Assembly: GCA_024226555.1 (NCBI GenBank) | Contig: JAAELO010000762.1 | Coordinates: forward strand, 25,531-89,530 | Direction of reading: 5' to 3' | Length of the DNA stretch: 64,000 bases | Source: Desulfobacterales bacterium | GTDB taxonomy: Bacteria > Desulfobacterota > Desulfobacteria > Desulfobacterales > JAAELO01 | Shown: positions 1-8,881 of the stretch, in pieces | How positions within the stretch are numbered: position 1 is the stretch's first letter | Layout of the letters: every line of letters starts with the position of its first letter | The notes under the pieces: model-generated | The model's input: only the letters and a program-made list of their open reading frames with translations | Databases searched by the model: none | Told to the model about the DNA's origin: nothing | Made by a program: the position numbers and the translations under genes

Positions 1-161
1 GCCAGGCAAATAAATACAAGATAAGATCTATTCCAACCCAGATATTTTTTGATAGTTCTGGAAAAGAAATTTACAGGCATGTTGGTTTTATGAGCGAAAA
101 AGCCATTATTGAACAATTTACAAAAATGGGTGTTAATACTCCTGCCAAAATTAAAGGATAA
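1..161 (+). CDS. Thioredoxin-family protein, C-terminal fragment (5' end outside window)
   Basis: Open frame from window start to TAA at 159-161: ...QANKYKIRSIPTQIFFDSSGKEIYRHVGFMSEKAIIEQFTKMG; 'RSIPTQIFFD' is the thioredoxin cis-Pro region; next to ccdA-like gene. Confidence 0.75.
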   Translation, partial: QANKYKIRSIPTQIFFDSSGKEIYRHVGFMSEKAIIEQFTKMGVNTPAKIKG

Positions 162-170
162 TTTCTGTTT

Positions 171-875
171 ATGCTGGATACAATTTTCCTGACTGTGAAT
201 CAATGGATGACAAGTGGAACTATTGTTGCTGCAATTGGGTGTTTTATCTGGGGAATGATCAGTGTGCTTTTCAGTCCTTGTCATATTGCTTCCATTCCTC
301 TTATTGTCGGTTACGTTGGTGGGCAGGACAAAATGGTTCACCCTAAACAAGCAGGTCTCTATTCCATTCTCTTTACATCAGGTCTTTTTATAACAATCGC
401 TTTGGTAGGGATCATATGCGCTCTGCTTGGCAGAATGCTCGGAGATGTTGGAAATTACTGGCAGATACTTGTTGGAACTATTCTTATTTGGGTTTCTTTA
501 GGCATGCTTGGGGTGGAAAAGTGCTCTTTATCCGGAAGCCTTCTATATAAATTAAATATAAAAGGTCTGTTTGGCGCATTCGTGCTGGGTCTGGCATATG
601 GAGTTCTTTCAGGTTCATGTACTTTTGGTTTCATAGCTCCAATTCTTGCAATTATTACAGTTCAGGAAAAAATCATAACCGGTATTATTATGATAACACT
701 TTTTGCCACAGGTCACTGCCTTCCAATATTTATTGCCGGAAGTTCAACAGCTATAGTAAAAAAACTGATCGAAAGTAGTTCCTGGAATGGAGCGGGCATT
801 TGGTTTAGAAAATTAGCTGGATTTACAATTATGGCTTTGGGTGTTTACTTCATTGCAAATCCAATTTTCGTATAA
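171..875 (+). CDS. ccdA: Cytochrome c biogenesis / thiol-disulfide transmembrane protein, CcdA family
   Basis: Polytopic protein with SPCHIASIPLIVGYVGG and GSCTFGFIAPILA Cys-containing TM motifs; follows thioredoxin gene. Confidence 0.8.
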   Translation: MLDTIFLTVNQWMTSGTIVAAIGCFIWGMISVLFSPCHIASIPLIVGYVGGQDKMVHPKQAGLYSILFTSGLFITIALVGIICALLGRMLGDVGNYWQILVGTILIWVSLGMLGVEKCSLSGSLLYKLNIKGLFGAFVLGLAYGVLSGSCTFGFIAPILAIITVQEKIITGIIMITLFATGHCLPIFIAGSSTAIVKKLIESSSWNGAGIWFRKLAGFTIMALGVYFIANPIFV

Positions 876-1063
876 GTTAGGTATAAAATTAATAGAAGCT
901 ATCTCAAAATAGAAAAGAACCACATGAAACAACCTCCTGTAAGCGAACAAAATTAAATCATTTTTGTTCTATTGGAAGCTAAACTTTTGAAAAGTTTAAC
1001 AAACAGATTTTTATTTATAATCGAGATTGGTCGTCATTCCCGAGAATATTTTTTAGATGGATT

Positions 1064-1786
1064 CTAATTAAACCTTACTTTGAGATGAGCACCTATAAAC
1101 ATTAAACCTTCATCAGGGCTTCCATCTGAATCAAGGTACTCAAACTTCAGGAAAACTGCAATTCTGTCCTCAAAAGGACTTTGAATAAAACCTATAGGAT
1201 TCATGTTTAATATAGTACTATTCCCTTTACGCTTATATTTGTAGATAGCCTTTTGACCAATAGCCCCTTCAATAACCAATTTTCCACTTGCCAGCATCTC
1301 AATAGTTGCTGGCGGTACCGCTTCAGGTGCTTCAAAAGGTTTGTATTTAAATTTTTCTGTATATGAATCAAATCTTAAATAGTAGCTTCTACCTTTGTAT
1401 TTAAAGCTATTACCTCCTGTTACATATCGCTTCTGAGAAACTATTCCAAACTTCTTTAAATATTTCTTAAATTCAACCTGATTCTTTTCCCAGATCTCTT
1501 CAACAGTTTTAATATTATCCTTTGTTTTCTCTGAAAATGCTTCAATGGTTTTTGTAACAAGCTTCTTATCCGTAACCATAGACTGAATAACAAAATCATA
1601 CCGGGGACAAAAACCGCATGCTCCACCAATGTTGTACATAAAAAGATATGCAAAACTACCCTTTTTGGACCACCCAATAGGATAGATTTTATTCTTGATT
1701 GCAATTTTTAAAGGTTCTGGTGGGGTATCGGCAAATACCAATGATGAAGAAAGTAATATCAATGTGATTATAAGTATTTTTTTCAT
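1064..1786 (-). CDS. Secreted hypothetical protein
   Basis: N-terminal signal peptide MKKILIITLILLSSSLVFA; no recognised domain. Confidence 0.6.
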   Translation of the reverse strand: MKKILIITLILLSSSLVFADTPPEPLKIAIKNKIYPIGWSKKGSFAYLFMYNIGGACGFCPRYDFVIQSMVTDKKLVTKTIEAFSEKTKDNIKTVEEIWEKNQVEFKKYLKKFGIVSQKRYVTGGNSFKYKGRSYYLRFDSYTEKFKYKPFEAPEAVPPATIEMLASGKLVIEGAIGQKAIYKYKRKGNSTILNMNPIGFIQSPFEDRIAVFLKFEYLDSDGSPDEGLMFIGAHLKVRFN

Positions 1787-1876
1787 ATCTCTTCCTATCT
1801 ACGGCGCAAAATATACAACTTTTAAATTTAATAGTAAAACGAATATGTGGTTGAATGACCTGATCCATTTTTTAGT

Positions 1877-1998
1877 GCTAAGTAAAAAGCTTCTTTTACA
1901 AGGCTTTGATTTTATTCAGGCGTGAAGACGTACGTTTTTAGTACTTCGAACGTCTGATAAAATCTATAACGCAGTAAATGGAGTTTTTTTACGACGCA
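1877..1998 (-). repeat. Family A palindromic interspersed repeat, copy A1
   Basis: gctaagtaaaaagcttc...acaaggc...caggcgtgaagacgtacgtttttagtacttcgaacgtctgat...taacgcagtaaatggag..tttttacgacgc; same architecture as copies at 36849 and 47699. Confidence 0.8.
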
Positions 1999-2358
1999 CT
2001 AACCGCCGGACTTCTTAGCTTTGAACCCCAACTTAATTAACTCTTCTACTAAGAACTCCCTGTGGTCTCCCTGTATTTCGATAACACCGTCTTTTACAGC
2101 TCCCCCGGTTCCACACTTTTGCTTCAGTTTTTTAGCAAGATCCTTTAGTTCACGATCCTCAAGTGGAAGTCCGGTAATCAGAGAAACTCCTTTTCCTTTT
2201 CTTCCCTTTGTTGATCTTTCAACTCTGACCTTGCCATCACCTTTAGGGGCGCTGGCTTTCTTCTTTTGACACTTACATTTCTTATTCTGCTTACCACACT
2301 TTGGACAGATATCCCCAAACTCAGTGGAGTATACTAATTCACTGTTACTATCTCTCAT
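1999..2358 (-). CDS. yciH: Translation initiation factor SUI1/eIF1-like (YciH family)
   Basis: KGKGVSLITGLPLEDRELKDLAKKLKQKCGTGGAVKDGVIEIQGDHREFLVEELIKLGFKAK matches SUI1 domain. Confidence 0.9.
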   Translation of the reverse strand: MRDSNSELVYSTEFGDICPKCGKQNKKCKCQKKKASAPKGDGKVRVERSTKGRKGKGVSLITGLPLEDRELKDLAKKLKQKCGTGGAVKDGVIEIQGDHREFLVEELIKLGFKAKKSGG

Positions 2359-2406
2359 TTATATTGACCTTTTGATATTATATCTCAAAACTATAAGGAA
2401 CCTTAC

Positions 2407-2832
2407 TTATTCCTGTCCTTTACCCACAACAAACTTATGTGTGAAATATTTTGTTCTGATTTCAGAAGATTCCTCAATCCATTTCTCTATTCCATATTTT
2501 TGAATTCTACAGAGATTATATACCTTCATATTATGAGGGTACATGGAAGCTCCTTCAGAAAGAGGCGCTAAAAGCTTACATGGAAAATCGGAACATTCAC
2601 TACAAAGATCATGTCCTTTCTCTTTAACACAAGAAAGGGTCTCACAACCATTTGGTATATGATAATGCTTACCATCCTGTGCTCTGCAACCTTTACAGGA
2701 AATATCATCTTTTGGAACACCCATTTTACTGTGAATCATCTCCTGTAATTTGTCAGTAAGATTTTCTTCATAAAGTTCACAATTAAAACAATCGAGGCCA
2801 CAGGGCGCTGTTAAGACTACTTTCTTTTCCAA
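2407..2832 (-). CDS. DUF3795-like cysteine-rich protein
   Basis: APCGLDCFNCELYEENL..CKGCRAQDG...CVKEKGHDLCSECSDFPC Cys pattern. Confidence 0.7.
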   Translation of the reverse strand: MEKKVVLTAPCGLDCFNCELYEENLTDKLQEMIHSKMGVPKDDISCKGCRAQDGKHYHIPNGCETLSCVKEKGHDLCSECSDFPCKLLAPLSEGASMYPHNMKVYNLCRIQKYGIEKWIEESSEIRTKYFTHKFVVGKGQE

Positions 2833-2853
2833 TTCTATTCTCCTCGATCATCT

Positions 2854-3681
2854 CTACTTCAGTTTTATTCCATCCTTGTTTAGCTCTATTAATCCGCTTT
2901 TAAACAGACTTCCTATTGCTTTTTTGAACTCTTTTTTACTCATGGAAAACACCTTCTTTATATCATCCGGGGAACTTTTGTCATGATATGGAAGAGATCC
3001 TCCAGCTTCTTTTAATTTGGCAAAAACAGATTCGCCAGATCCTTCAACAGAGTTATAACCTGGTGTTTTTAGAGTCAGGTCTATTTTGCCATCCTCACGA
3101 AGACGCATGATATAACCAGTAACCCTTTCACCAACACTTAGTTTCTTATAAGTCTCATTTTTATATAGCATTCCAAAGTATCTGTTATCAATAACAGCCA
3201 TAATACCAATGTTGGTTTCAGAGTGGATCAGAAGTTCAACTTTCTGCAATTCAGTGAGCTCTTTCAGGTCTTTTTCGCTATTTGCAGATATTTTGGTTGT
3301 CCCGTAAACCCTGTCTGTAATTTCATCCAGGCATATTTTAACAATATATTTTGATCCTATAATCAGTTTATCCTGCTGTTCACTTTTTGGAACCAACAGA
3401 TCCTTTTCAAGTCCCCAGTCCATAAATGTTCCAAATGGCGCCACATCTTTAGCTTCAATATAAACAAAATCCCCTACAACACCACTTGGTTTTATAGTTG
3501 TTGCAATGGGTCTATCCTCTGAGTCTGTATAGACAAAAACATTTATAGAGTCCCCAACATTAAGATCCTCGGGGACATATTTTTGTGGTAATAATATTCT
3601 TTCCTCTTCAGAATGGAGGTATACTCCAAATTCAACAACACTATCTACGATAAGCTCATTATAACTTCCAATTTTAAGCAT
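2854..3681 (-). CDS. CvfB-like S1-domain RNA-binding protein
   Basis: Tandem S1-like segments (GVYLHSEEERILLPQKYVPEDLNVGDSINVFVYTDSEDRPIATT...; FGTFMDWGLEKDLLVPKSEQ) and winged-helix C-terminus. Confidence 0.8.
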   Translation of the reverse strand: MLKIGSYNELIVDSVVEFGVYLHSEEERILLPQKYVPEDLNVGDSINVFVYTDSEDRPIATTIKPSGVVGDFVYIEAKDVAPFGTFMDWGLEKDLLVPKSEQQDKLIIGSKYIVKICLDEITDRVYGTTKISANSEKDLKELTELQKVELLIHSETNIGIMAVIDNRYFGMLYKNETYKKLSVGERVTGYIMRLREDGKIDLTLKTPGYNSVEGSGESVFAKLKEAGGSLPYHDKSSPDDIKKVFSMSKKEFKKAIGSLFKSGLIELNKDGIKLK

Positions 3682-3803
3682 TCTTTTCCCTGTATTAATT
3701 AGTATTAAAGCTCATTTTTTGAGCTTTTTATTGTAAAGTAACAACAATATCAGTATTATTTACTTTTTGAAAGATTAATACCGATACCTTCAAATAATTA
3801 AAA

Positions 3804-3871
3804 TTTCATTGAAATAGATGGTCGTTTATAGAGATTTTTCATTTAATAAACGACCATCTATTTCAGTGAAA
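3804..3871. repeat. 26-bp near-perfect inverted repeat with 16-nt loop
   Basis: TTTCATTGAAATAGATGGTCGTTTAT (3804-3829) / ATAAACGACCATCTATTTCAGTGAAA (3846-3871), one mismatch (T/G wobble). Confidence 0.95.
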
Positions 3872-3946
3872 GGACAATTATTAACAATTTTTCTTACCAA
3901 AAAATTTAAGATTCAAAAGGTTTTTACTCTTAATCAGGAATATATA

Positions 3947-5158
3947 ATGAATAATTGTAAGTCACAAAGTGCAGCTTTTGCAAATACAATAAAACGAAAC
4001 TATCAGTTTACCGAAGAGGATGCTCGTAAACTAAAAGAGATGTTATCTCTGATGGAAAAATACAGAGATGATTTTGTTAAAAAATTTTACGATTTTATAT
4101 TTAATTTTGAACATGCATCAGCCTTCCTGGAAACAAAGGAAATTATTGAACTACACAATGAAAAAATGAAAGAGTGGTTCAATAATCTGTTTTCAGGTAA
4201 CTACGACCCCAACTATTTTGAAAGTTTAAAGCAGATAAGTGAAGCCCATTCACGTATCAGCCTTCCAACGCATTATACTAATGCCAGTTTTAATTTTGTA
4301 CGTCGATATTTTTTACAAATACTGGTTACAAACAATCATATGGAATATCTGGATGTTGTGGAGAAAATTGTTGATATTAACCTCGATGTTTTAACAAGTT
4401 CCTATCTGCTTGAGGACACCAAACGTATTATTCAAACAATTAAATCAATCAAAAGAGCACTGGATTCAAAATCCGTTGTTCCTTTCTATCAACCAATTGT
4501 TGATAACAAAATGAATCATATAGTAAAATTTGAATGCCTGGTAAGGATTATAGAAGATGATGGGAGTTTTTTGTATCCTATGGATTTCCTTCCCATCTCC
4601 AAACAGGTTAAACTGTATGATGATATAACAAAAGAGGTTATCCGAAAATCGTTTAAGGATTTTGAAAAACTTAGAATGCCATTCTCTATCAACCTTTCAA
4701 TTAATGATATTGAAAATGAAAAAACCAAGACTTTTATCTATGAGAAATTAAAAAAATACCAAAGTATAGGAAGCAAACTTACTTTTGAAATCCTTGAATC
4801 GGAACAGATAAAAAATTATGCTCAAATTCTGGAGTTTATTCAAAGTGTTAAAAAATATGGGGTTAAGATTGCAATTGATGACTTTGGAAGTGGGTTTTCA
4901 AACTTTGACCATATAACAAAAATGGGAGTTGATTATCTAAAAATAGATGGTTCTCTCATTCGTGACCTACCTGAAAATAAAGAGAAACAAGTAACGGTTG
5001 AAACTATTGTTGATCTTGCTGCAAAGTTAGGTATCGAAACCATTGCTGAGTTTGTAAATGGTAAAGATGTTTATGAGATAATAAAGGCAAAAGGAGTAGA
5101 CTACTCGCAAGGTTTCTTTTTTGGTAAACCGGAACCGATAAACTTTTATTTGGAATAA
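3947..5158 (+). CDS. Globin-coupled sensor EAL-domain c-di-GMP phosphodiesterase
   Basis: N-terminal globin-coupled-sensor-like helices with HSRISLPTHYTNASFNFVRRYF; C-terminal EAL-type domain with FECLVRI, DDFGSGFSNF, KIDGSLI, SQGFFFGKP. Start placed at ATG 3947 because the longer ORF runs back through the 3804-3871 palindrome. Confidence 0.8.
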   Translation: MNNCKSQSAAFANTIKRNYQFTEEDARKLKEMLSLMEKYRDDFVKKFYDFIFNFEHASAFLETKEIIELHNEKMKEWFNNLFSGNYDPNYFESLKQISEAHSRISLPTHYTNASFNFVRRYFLQILVTNNHMEYLDVVEKIVDINLDVLTSSYLLEDTKRIIQTIKSIKRALDSKSVVPFYQPIVDNKMNHIVKFECLVRIIEDDGSFLYPMDFLPISKQVKLYDDITKEVIRKSFKDFEKLRMPFSINLSINDIENEKTKTFIYEKLKKYQSIGSKLTFEILESEQIKNYAQILEFIQSVKKYGVKIAIDDFGSGFSNFDHITKMGVDYLKIDGSLIRDLPENKEKQVTVETIVDLAAKLGIETIAEFVNGKDVYEIIKAKGVDYSQGFFFGKPEPINFYLE

Positions 5159-5161
5159 TCT

Positions 5162-6178
5162 ATGTTCGTTAATAAGAAAAAGTTAGTTCTTCTTTCAATT
5201 ACAGTTTGTCTTTTAATATCTAATTCTGCATTAGGGAAGACTTTAAGCAGAAAAACACGTCTTAAAAAAACTATGTCATGGATGTATCAAATCCAGGGCC
5301 TTGAAACAAAATCCCAGATTAATGCACTTGCTAAAACTCCATACCCTCTTCTTGTTGTGGAACCAAATTTTAATCACAGAGATATGACCGATTTTGACTG
5401 CAAAAGTATGACTAAAAAATTAAGGGTTATGCCAAATGGCAAAAATCGCCTGATCCTTGCTTATATTGACGTTGGTCAGGCTGAGGGCTGGAGAACTTAC
5501 TGGAAAAAGAGTTGGGTCGCCCCAACAGTAAAAAAGAAGGGAACCCCCGAATTTCTGGTTACCGTAGATCCCGATGGTTGGGAAAACTGCTATCCTGTAG
5601 CATATTGGAAAAAGGGGTGGAAAAAAATCTGGGTGGGTAAAAACGGTCTGATAGAACAACTTGCCAAAATGTGTTTCGATGGAGTTTACATTGATTGGGT
5701 AGAAGCCTATGATGATGACTTAATCAGAGTTGCTGCTAAAAAAGATAGAATCAATCCTGAAATTGAGATGATCAAATTTGTTGAAGAGATAGGAAAAGCT
5801 GGAAAAAGGGTAATAAAAGATTTTCTTGTGGTTCCTCAAAATGCTCCATTTTTAATCGATACAGCTCCCAAAAGATACGCCGCTGCTATCGATGCCTTAG
5901 CCGTCGAAGACACCTGGTTCCACGGCGAAGCGGATGCTAAATGGGATAGCCCAAAAGCCGGGGATTTAAGAACAAGGCATGATGGAATATGGGCTACAAA
6001 AGGAAGGCTTAATCAATACAAAAAATACTTACGCCTTGGGCTCCCTGTTTTTTCTGTGGATTACTGCGTTAAAAAGAGTAATGTAAAAATGGTGTATAAG
6101 GAAGCCCTAAAAGCTGGTTTAAGGCCCCTTGTTTCCAGAGTGGATCTATCGAGAATTACTGAAACACCTCCTGAATAA
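5162..6178 (+). CDS. Secreted TM1410/GH114-like (endo-alpha-1,4-polygalactosaminidase-related) protein
   Basis: Signal peptide; LILAYIDVGQAEGWRTYW, FDGVYIDWVEAYDDD motifs. Confidence 0.75.
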   Translation: MFVNKKKLVLLSITVCLLISNSALGKTLSRKTRLKKTMSWMYQIQGLETKSQINALAKTPYPLLVVEPNFNHRDMTDFDCKSMTKKLRVMPNGKNRLILAYIDVGQAEGWRTYWKKSWVAPTVKKKGTPEFLVTVDPDGWENCYPVAYWKKGWKKIWVGKNGLIEQLAKMCFDGVYIDWVEAYDDDLIRVAAKKDRINPEIEMIKFVEEIGKAGKRVIKDFLVVPQNAPFLIDTAPKRYAAAIDALAVEDTWFHGEADAKWDSPKAGDLRTRHDGIWATKGRLNQYKKYLRLGLPVFSVDYCVKKSNVKMVYKEALKAGLRPLVSRVDLSRITETPPE

Positions 6179-6329
6179 GAATTCTTTTTTGTATTTTCTA
6201 ATAATCTATATCGACGATTATTAGGTTATAAGATTAATATACAACATCTTTTTATGACCAATTTGATCTGTATTATCGAACGTATTTTTCATTTAATAAA
6301 ATATATCCCATGTGTTATTAGAAACTATG

Positions 6330-7046
6330 AATAAAAAAATACTAAATTATATTCCCTGGCAAGAGTTAACAAAAGGAAAACTGATTAAGCGGTATAAACG
6401 CTTTTTGACAGATGTTGAACTTGAAGACGGATCAATAGTTACAGCACATTGCCCGAATACCGGATCTATGAAGACATGTGGGGAGCCTGGTAGCCCTGTT
6501 TATATATCATACCATGACAATCCAAAGAGAAAACTGAAATACACCTGGGAACTGATTCAAATGCCCACCTCCCTAATTGGTGTAAATACAAACATTCCCA
6601 ATAAACTTGTGAAAGTTTCCATAGAAACTGGTCTTGTTGAAGAGCTTAAAGGTTATGACAATACCAAAGCAGAGGTAAAAACGAGCGAACACTCAAGATT
6701 GGACATCATGCTTTCAAAAGAGACCGGTGAAAAATGCTATGTTGAAGTTAAAAACTGTACACAGGTTATTGATAGAGTCGCCTCTTTTCCAGACGCAGTT
6801 ACCACAAGAGGTTTAAAACACCTTGTGGAGCTCCAAAGATTAGTAAAAGAGGGAACCAGAGGCGTAATGTTCTATCTGATTCAGAGAATGGATGCTGATA
6901 GCTTTGAGCCTGCGGATTCAATAGATCCTGCTTATGGCAAAGAGCTTAGAAAAGCAGTTAAGAATGGCGTTGAAATTGTTTGTTATGATGTTGATATAAA
7001 CATGAAGAGGATTAAGCTAAATAAGGCTATTCCTATCAAATTATAA
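6330..7046 (+). CDS. sfsA: SfsA (sugar fermentation stimulation protein / nuclease family)
   Basis: GKLIKRYKRFLTDVELEDGSIVTAHCPNTGSM, YVEVKNCT, FPDAVTTRGLKHL. Confidence 0.92.
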   Translation, partial: NKKILNYIPWQELTKGKLIKRYKRFLTDVELEDGSIVTAHCPNTGSMKTCGEPGSPVYISYHDNPKRKLKYTWELIQMPTSLIGVNTNIPNKLVKVSIETGLVEELKGYDNTKAEVKTSEHSRLDIMLSKETGEKCYVEVKNCTQVIDRVASFPDAVTTRGLKHLVELQRLVKEGTRGVMFYLIQRMDADSFEPADSIDPAYGKELRKAVKNGVEIVCYDVDINMKRIKLNKAIPIKL

Positions 7047-7208
7047 TAAACTGGGCAGAAACCTCCCTTTTTATTAGTGTAAATCCAAACCCTATAGAGA
7101 TATCCAATCCACTGGAATCTATATATCTATATTAAAAATTGGTGTTCTATCAATTTTTAGACTATTCACCTTAGCTCAATCACAAACAATTTAAGAAAGA
7201 GCTCTGAA

Positions 7209-8048
7209 ATGTCTGATATCAGAAAGATTAAAATACCATACCACCCGTGTATGGATGAAGGTGCGCATTCCAAAATTGCAAGGCTTCATCTTCCTGTTGC
7301 TAAGAAATGCAATATTAAGTGTGGTTATTGTGAAAGAAAAATTGACCATAACATTCAAAGACCCGGAACATGCAGTTCTGTTATATCACCCAGTGAAGCG
7401 CTTTTTGAGGCAAAAGAGTTTATAAAAGAATGGGGAGATAGTTCAATTATTGGAATTGCAGGCCCCGGAGACCCACTTTACAATGTTGAAACCTTTGAAA
7501 CAATAAAGCTTCTAAATGAACATGTCCCAAATATCAGGATATGTCTTTGTACAAACGGGTTAAAACTTTATGAATCCATAGGCTTTCTCGTTGAGGCCAA
7601 AGTTAAGCATGTAAGCATTACTATAAACGGTATCGATGCAGGTATCGTTAAAAAGATCCACCCCTTTATACATTCAGATGGATTTAAGATTGTTGGAAAA
7701 AAAGCTGCAGAAATACTGATTACAAATCAGCTTAAAGCAATTGAATCAGCAGTTTCAAATGGTATCTTTATAAAAATTAATTCAGTTGTAATACCAGGCT
7801 TAAATGATTTTCATCTTATGGATGTGGCAAAAAAAGTTTCTGAGATTGGAGCGGGAATAATGAATCCTATGCCCCTTATTCCAGCAGGAAAATTCAGGGA
7901 TATTAAGAGACCAACATCAAATTTTATGGATTCTATTTACAATGGATGTGGAAAATATATAGAAGTTTTTAAAAAATGCAGGCAGTGCAGAGCCGATGCG
8001 CGGGGAATTCCCGGAAAGGAGAATTGCAGATGGAAAAAAACAGCATAA
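7209..8048 (+). CDS. NifB-like radical SAM protein (FeMo-cofactor biosynthesis family)
   Basis: HPCMDEGAHSKIARLHLPVAKKCNIKCGYCERK (NifB-type CxxxCxxC context), IAGPGDPLYN. Confidence 0.85.
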   Translation: MSDIRKIKIPYHPCMDEGAHSKIARLHLPVAKKCNIKCGYCERKIDHNIQRPGTCSSVISPSEALFEAKEFIKEWGDSSIIGIAGPGDPLYNVETFETIKLLNEHVPNIRICLCTNGLKLYESIGFLVEAKVKHVSITINGIDAGIVKKIHPFIHSDGFKIVGKKAAEILITNQLKAIESAVSNGIFIKINSVVIPGLNDFHLMDVAKKVSEIGAGIMNPMPLIPAGKFRDIKRPTSNFMDSIYNGCGKYIEVFKKCRQCRADARGIPGKENCRWKKTA

Positions 8049-8881
8049 GCCGAAGAGGATTTATAAAAACAGGCGGGCTTGCATTGGGCGCAACTCTGAT
8101 TTCAGGTAAAGATGCTCTTGCTAAAAACTATGAAAATGAAGCTATGCAGGTTTGGTCCTGTGGTGGACTTGCCGAAGCTTTCATACCTGCCAATAAAAGA
8201 TTTGAGGAGCGTACTGGTTCTTCAATAGCATACACAGGTGCTTTTGCCGGTGCTCTTGGAAAATCCCTTCTGGGAAGTGCAAAAACAGAGATTTTTGCAC
8301 CAAGGGTTCTAAAATTAGCTCAGAAGCTAAAAAAAGAGGGAAAAATGCTTAGTTATAAACCTCTTTGCTTTACAAAGTATGTTGTGGCGACTCCAAAAGG
8401 AAATCCAAAGGGAATTAGTGGAATAGCTGATATGGGAAAGAATGGTGTAAAAACGGTTATTGCTCCTGATGCCTCTCCACCTGGAGGAAAAGCTGCAATG
8501 ATTATTCTTAAAAAAGCAGGGGTTGAAGAGGGCGCCATAAAAAATGCCGTAAAAGTAGGTGATTGTGTTCAAACGGCTGTTACAGATCTTGTAAATGGCA
8601 GGGGTGATGCGGCAGTTATTGAAAAGAGAATTACAGAACTTCCCCAGTTCAAAGGTAAACTTGACCAGTTCGATATACCTGAAAAATTTATTCCACCAGT
8701 TCCGGTACCTTTTACAATCGGTATTATGAAGTGGGCTAAAAACAAAGCTTTTGCAGAGACTTATGTAAATTTTGTTCTTTCAGGTGAAGGTCAGAGGTGT
8801 TTTGAAAAGGCAGGATTTATTCCGGCTATATCAGATGAGGGACAAAGACTTATTAAGAAATATGGGGTTACCAATGCATAG
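8030..8881 (+). CDS. Tat-exported ModA-like (type II) periplasmic substrate-binding protein
   Basis: SRRGFIKTGGLALGATL twin-arginine signal; MQVWSCGGLAEAFIPANKRFEERTG, C-terminal AETYVNFVLSGEGQRCFEKAGFIP. Start at ATG 8030 rather than 7976. Confidence 0.8.
   Translation: MEKNSISRRGFIKTGGLALGATLISGKDALAKNYENEAMQVWSCGGLAEAFIPANKRFEERTGSSIAYTGAFAGALGKSLLGSAKTEIFAPRVLKLAQKLKKEGKMLSYKPLCFTKYVVATPKGNPKGISGIADMGKNGVKTVIAPDASPPGGKAAMIILKKAGVEEGAIKNAVKVGDCVQTAVTDLVNGRGDAAVIEKRITELPQFKGKLDQFDIPEKFIPPVPVPFTIGIMKWAKNKAFAETYVNFVLSGEGQRCFEKAGFIPAISDEGQRLIKKYGVTNA

Noticed and set aside
1695-1925. 76-aa ORF on plus strand
   Set aside because: Overlaps the start of the secreted-protein gene antisense and runs into family A repeat A1; no domain
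3818-3946. N-terminal 43-residue extension of the globin-EAL ORF
   Set aside because: Encoded largely by the palindrome arm; ATG 3947 gives a better protein start
5420-5659. Antisense ORF inside the GH114-like gene
   Set aside because: Out-of-frame shadow ORF without domain or RBS support; same judgement for 1456-1704, 8327-8572, 8353-8538, 8951-9136 and 9751-9996
7976-8029. Upstream extension of the binding-protein ORF
   Set aside because: Overlaps the end of the NifB-like gene; the Tat signal follows directly from ATG 8030
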